From: Bolinopsis microptera
Taxonomy: Eukaryota; Ctenophora; Tentaculata; Lobata; Bolinopsidae
Assembly (NCBI RefSeq): GCF_026151205.1
Contig: NC_087084.1
Span: 11,437,453-11,497,452 of the forward strand
Length of the DNA stretch: 60,000 nt
Direction: 5' to 3'
Of this stretch, positions 55,122 through 60,000 are shown piece after piece; position 1 is the stretch's first letter; each line of letters begins with the position of its first letter. Position numbers and translations under genes: made by a program. Under the pieces are notes generated by a model. That model ran no database searches, was not told the DNA's origin, and was given only the letters and a program-made list of their open reading frames with translations.

Positions 55122-58100
55122 ATGTCGGAACTTGAACCGGAGGAGGAAAAAGAAAAACTACTAATCAATGAAACAGCCGTGCCCTACAGAGAGAAAAGTT
55201 CCTTAAAGAAACGGATAACTGTTTTCTCGATTGCCATGCTCTGTATATTCGTAGAGTACCTCTACTTTACCATCCCTAACTCATTTTTAACTAACGAAAT
55301 TGTTGAGGTTTGTAATTTTTGTATGGAATTGTTTTACAGGTCAGTGCACAAAATTGCTACTGTATTTTTTTGTATATTAGAGCTTTTAGCCACAGGTAGG
55401 TTGGTCTGCACGGAGCCCCACAGTTTCAATTCCCCGTTTAACTAGCCGTAACAGCAAGGATATCCACTGTGTTCACAAGGTTATAAGGTTAGGCACATAA
55501 TCAACACTACCCTGCCAAAATTATATTAGTTCTGAATCTGATGGAGGTCGTACTTCCCCAATTAGGCGCATCCTTCAATCCGATACCACAAATAATTATG
55601 TTTTCATTAATTTTTGCAAATTAGCCGCTCAATTAACAACAACTAATTACCCAATTACTTAATCACTTACTAACATTACAGAGAAGAAACCAGTCCTCTA
55701 TTGTAAGATTGTAGCAGGAACTGTATACGGAGCTTTGTGTCTATCTCTCTTCCTAACTCTTGGACTAGCTCCTAAAACTTCCGCTCTACTTTCCATTCGG
55801 CAATCTTTACTCATCGGGTTAGTGCTAAACAATTAGGTATAGTGATCTTATTGGTTAACTTTTACAGTGATTAAAATTTACATCCTAAATGGCCCAGTCA
55901 AAAATAGTTATTTGTATTCTCCTATAGTTTGTCGCGATCTAAGAAAGGTGAGATAACACCGGTTAACCCAAAATAGCTTTTTGCTATGAAAATTGTACAC
56001 TGATTCTCTTCATATTATGAATATGATACCGTATCATTATCAGCATAGTTTTGGCACCACTATCAACAGTACTGTTCACAATAAATCTGGGAGACACAAG
56101 TTGGGTAATCTACACCATAATCTCCAGAATACTACAGGGGATAACGATTGGTATTACAGGTAAACTGATTATTTACGCAAGTTCGACAAGCACTCTAGTT
56201 CGATAAACCCTAAGGTTCGACGAGCTGTCGAACTAAAGTGCGCCACCTGGACTCAAGTTCGATACGTACTAAAGTTCGACAAGAGAACTTCGACTGTCGA
56301 ACTAGAGTTTTGGAACTCATACTGCGTTTTATATATTATCTAAAATGTAAACTGTTGAGCACAATATTATATTGATTTAACCTGTAACTCCAGGTTAAAG
56401 TTATATCAAGTACATTCTTACATTTCTTCTGCTGTATCCAATGAGGTCTAAAATGACTGTTGAGCACAATATTATATTGATTTAACCTGTATCTCCAGGT
56501 TAAAGTTATATCAAGTACATTCTTACATTTCTTCTGCTGTATCCAATGAGGTCTAAAATGTACCGCGAACGTTATAATCCAATAATCCATATTTATTAAA
56601 ATTTAATTGACCTCAGACTCAATTGTTAGTAAGCAGAATTGTAGACTTAGGCCTTAGCGGAGAGATAAAGGATTATCATGGTAACCCGTACTCCGTTTTA
56701 TAGATCTAGATTGTAGAGTATGCTATATAAATATCTACCACATACCACACTTTATATTATCACAAACGACTATGTAACCGAGTATCTATAGATTTGGCTC
56801 CTGAACCAGAAACAGTCGGATATAAATTATAAATATGTTTTCTGTTTGCTAAACCAGAACCGAGTGGCAAAGAAAGAATTAAACATATACTGAAAGGTTC
56901 TGGAATTTCTAACCGCTGGTTGCTATATGTCAGAAAATTACATCTTATCTGCCATTGAATCCAGTGATCATATGAAGCTATGACGAGGACCCGTTAATCG
57001 CCGTTGGATCACAAGCAGAAATTATTTGTCGAACTAGAGAACGCTACCACGGACTCTATAAGTATGACACTTACCGAAGTTCGACAGGGTGATATCTGGC
57101 GAACTTAAGTTGTCGAACTAAGGTGCGTGTCGAACTAGGGTACGTGAATCATTTCCCTTAGCACTTAGAGTGTTTAAAAACGAAGATGCCGTTTGACCAT
57201 TTATTCATGGTCTACAAAATGAGCTGAGGTTTGTCTCCTCAGAGCTATATATAAAATGTGTTAAACTGAGTCACGTGATAGTTCAGTGTAGGGTGATTTA
57301 TCAATTATCATCATCCGAGATTTATTACATCAATCTTATCTGGACAATAAAGTAAATTAATAAAACACCATAATATTATCAATATTTCAGAGATCAGGTT
57401 TTTAGATATGATGACACAATGCTTCCCTGACAACCTCGCTCTTATCACTTCTTGTTTCGAACTTGCATTCAGTTTTTGTATGATAGTTGGATCTGAACTG
57501 GGTGGTTATCTATACGAACAGCACGGTTTTTGGGCTCCACTTAACATTTCAAGTGAGAATACTCATTTTCAAACAAAAAATATGGTGACTTATTGAGCTG
57601 TTTCAGAAGAGTTCCAATTTAAAAATTTTATAGGACCTGCAATCGGTGTAAACTTTTAACGTGCATTTCGTTGCATTTTTATATATAATTTTACGATACA
57701 AATCAGAAAAGATGCACGATCGCATAATTTGTGAATTAATCTCGCACCTTAAATTTAATCTCACATTTGATTCATTACCTAGATAGTAAATATAAATAAA
57801 ATGTATTTCAGCGATCTTAGTTGTCATCTCATTTGTATTGGCGTATCTGTGTACTTACTGGTTACCACAGCAACACCACGAACCTACACAAGAGACGTCT
57901 ACTCCAACCAATGCTTATTTCTATTGGCCTGTTCTGGTAATTCACAAGTTTATCTATAGTTTTTTAGCACATTTCTGACCAGATTTTTCTTACCGATTAG
58001 CAGCAAGTAGGAAAAGTCTTTATATCTCTCTTTTTAATAAAGGGACGTTTATTTTCAGGTGATAATCGTATTAGTGATGGGTACTGTTTCGATAACGGAC

Positions 58101-59199
58101 AGCATCTCCGTGTCGTTTTTCAGCAACTATATGCTGGGAGAATTTAATATGACTGAGAAAGATAGTGGTTGGATCTTAACAGTGGCTTCCACGCTTTATT
58201 TTGTTTCTACCTTTGCGTCTGGGATAATTGGCTCGAATAAAAAGGTTTCTTACAAAGTTACAAATGTTGAACATTGTCAACTTAACCTGCATTATCAAAT
58301 TTGAAATCAAACGGGATCACAGTTTATCAATATTTATACATGTCACTCCAAGATTCAACTTTTTAAATTATCTTTCCCCCCAGAATTTAAAGTATCTGTT
58401 GATTGTTGGTTTAGCATTGATGGGTACCAGCTCCTGCTTCCTTGGCAATAACTTTCTCGGTGAAACAAATATGGGAATCTACTTTCCAGCGATCATGATG
58501 AGTCTCATTCAAACGGGGAGCGGTTTAACACAGGTATAAGAGTATAAGCTCTTGATCATTCACTGACAATCAATAAATCGATACAAGATTAATTTAGATT
58601 TACTTGTTAATTGGTTAATTGGCTAATTGGTTAATTGGTTAATTGGTTAATAGGTTAATTGGTTAATTGGTTAATTTGCTAATTGGATAATTGGATAATT
58701 GGTTATTTGGGACCACAATTTAGTCGTACTAAATACAACCTACTCTTAGGCTGGCTCATAGGTAATCATGATGTGAAATGTGAATGGCACAGTTTCGGCT
58801 CTAGTCTACTGGCTGTAGCCTCACTTAAAACTGGTTGAATTTATCGTCCTGGAATCCGTCTTCATAACTGTTTAATGAGTTAATGGTTTTAATTCGAGTT
58901 TTACTAAATTGCAGGTAGCAGCTCTACCACTGATGATAGGACATTACATGGAACACACAAAGCTTCCAGAGAACCTGTCAAGTTGTCATATGGGCGGTTT
59001 ATACTCGTCCTCATTCTTCTTAGGCTCATTTATTGGCCCTATACTTGGAGGATTTTTAAATCATGTATATTCATATGGTATGAGCTGTACTGTATCGGGT
59101 ATTATCAACTTAGTATCGGTAGCTATAGTTTTAGGGCTACATATATTTTGTGCGGGATCCTTGTTGAACCCTTGGAATCGGCAGACGCAAAATATTTGA
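55122..59199 (+). CDS. SLC18B1-like MFS transporter, copy B (8 exons, exon 2 disrupted)
   Basis: Same structure as copy A without the insertions. Exons: 55122-55307, 55682-55817, 56044-56159, 57391-57552, 57812-57936, 58059-58244, 58384-58533, 58915-59199 (stop). All lengths and phases match copy A except exon 2, which has 8 extra bases (TCTATTGTAAGATTGTAG region). With the ancestral acceptor (exon start 55682) the reading frame meets a TAG a few codons later. If splicing uses the AG at 55706-55707 instead, the frame is restored with six residues missing from the TM1-TM2 loop. Amino-acid differences elsewhere are few and mild (for example Ile to Asn near the end of TM1). Introns are nearly identical to copy A. 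Whether it is a young pseudogene or a splice-rescued gene is open. The same polyamine-transporter family assignment applies. Confidence 0.83.
56351..56565. repeat. 105-bp tandem duplication in intron 3 of copy B
   Basis: The segment starting ACTGTTGAGCACAATATTAT occurs twice in a row (56351, 56456); copy A has it once (31826). It is recent, since the two units are nearly identical. A minus-strand frame across it simply repeats itself and is not a gene. Confidence 0.9.
58606..58706. repeat. TTAATTGG microsatellite in intron 7, copy B
   Basis: About twelve TTAATTGG units with TTAATAGG and ATAATTGG variants, expanded relative to copy A. Confidence 0.88.
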
Positions 59200-60000
59200 A
59201 ACCGACCGATTTCATTCTCGGTATCATTCCTTTTGTTTGAAAAAAGGGTCCTGTTTCAAGATTGATTTTCGCGAAGTATGATATATTTCTATCTAAGTTA
59301 TTAAGTTGTACGTTTTTATGTATCTACATCAAGTTAACCGTATTTAAGGTCGATATTTGACCAGGTTTTAACTTATCGAGTCGATTTTTTACTAGGGTCC
59401 ATTACAAAGCCAAATTATGAAACTGAGAACTTCCATTAAGCAGTGAATTAATGTTAACGAAATATCATCTTTCAAAACATTTCCTTGTATTCGAGTCATC
59501 ATATTTTTCGATCACTGATTGAATATGACAATTTATTGAATACAATATGATATTAATAAAAGGCAGAGAACATTAAATTATGATCTAGGTAAATGTAACT
59601 AAATAACTCGTTTTTCTCTTCACTTCGAAAGAAAATGGAAAAATAAACTTCAGTATTCCACTTTAAAAACGCAGTTTTTGGGATGAACGATTTAGCGTAA
59701 CAGAGGGACTACGTTATATAGGCCTGAGGGTCAGTCCAAAAAAAAGGCTCAGTCCAGATGTGTGCCAAACATATTGCTAGTAGGAGATTTTATGCATTTT
59801 AGAGATGATGGAGACAAAATTAATGAATCAGATGATACTGAAGCTGAATAAGCATCATATGATCGAAATGGCAGCTCCTACATCGCTACCCCTATAATGA
59901 CAATTTGGTGACGAGACGGTTATCATGGTACCACAAATCTATATTAATAATCTCAAGATGTGTGTGTCTGTCTGTTGGTCATTTCCGAACGGCTTAATCA
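59200..60000. other. 3' flank of copy B and downstream noncoding sequence
   Basis: 59200-59571 is the uninterrupted 3' flank matching 40250-44281 of copy A, including the empty sites for the LINE (AGGGTCCATTA at about 59394) and for the TTAA element (59448-59451). From 59572 on, no gene is recognised. Confidence 0.6.

Overview
This is a piece of an animal nuclear genome, AT-rich and dominated by mobile DNA. The evidence is a spliced eight-exon membrane transporter gene present twice, with GT/AG introns, plus animal-type transposable elements: APE-type non-LTR retrotransposons, a Penelope-like element with a GIY-YIG nuclease, hAT, pogo-like and TTAA-flanked foldback elements. There is no operon structure, and no rRNA or tRNA gene that I could recognise. 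The host is probably a marine invertebrate, perhaps non-bilaterian; this is a guess from the element mix, not shown by the sequence.

Layout. 1-19 kb holds no gene I can support: a CR1-like LINE end (1.0-1.5 kb), a hAT MITE with a perfect 8-bp target duplication (4.9-5.5 kb), two minisatellites (7.4-7.8 kb, 30-bp unit; 9.8-10.6 kb, 50/53-bp unit whose copies each can form a hairpin), a pogo-like MITE (17.7 kb), and many CACGTG sites. 19.2-20.5 kb is a repeat laid out A-B-A'-B' (primes mark inverted copies). 20.5-29.8 kb is an island of GC-rich repeat modules set in AT-rich DNA. At its heart is a 5.5-kb inverted repeat (23.02-28.54 kb) whose centre is itself built of smaller palindromes and 11-bp tandem arrays.

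30.7-44.3 kb and 55.1-59.6 kb are two copies of one duplicated block, each carrying the same SLC18B1-like (vesicular amine/polyamine family) MFS transporter of about 445 residues. The first copy has been hit by at least four later insertions (a hAT with a TTAA foldback inside it, a Penelope-like element with inverted termini, a 5'-truncated LINE, and a 1.7-kb TTAA foldback). The second copy keeps the matching empty sites, so each insertion can be bounded to the base. The second copy has an 8-bp insertion in exon 2 that breaks the frame unless a new splice acceptor is used.

44.3-49.1 kb holds further foldback elements (one starting with 32 G residues), a 59-nt perfect hairpin and dispersed repeats. 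49.1-54.8 kb is a retrotransposon nest: a nearly full-length APE/RT LINE (3.2 kb, 11-bp target duplication, frame broken in the RT) sits inside an older CR1-like LINE tail, with a second copy of that tail nearby.

The most novel material is (1) a family of ~87-125-bp GC-rich modules, one of which inserted into only one arm of the big palindrome with an 11-bp target duplication; (2) a second short repeat family that appears to share its tail with the CR1-like LINE; and (3) the palindrome-within-palindrome architecture itself.
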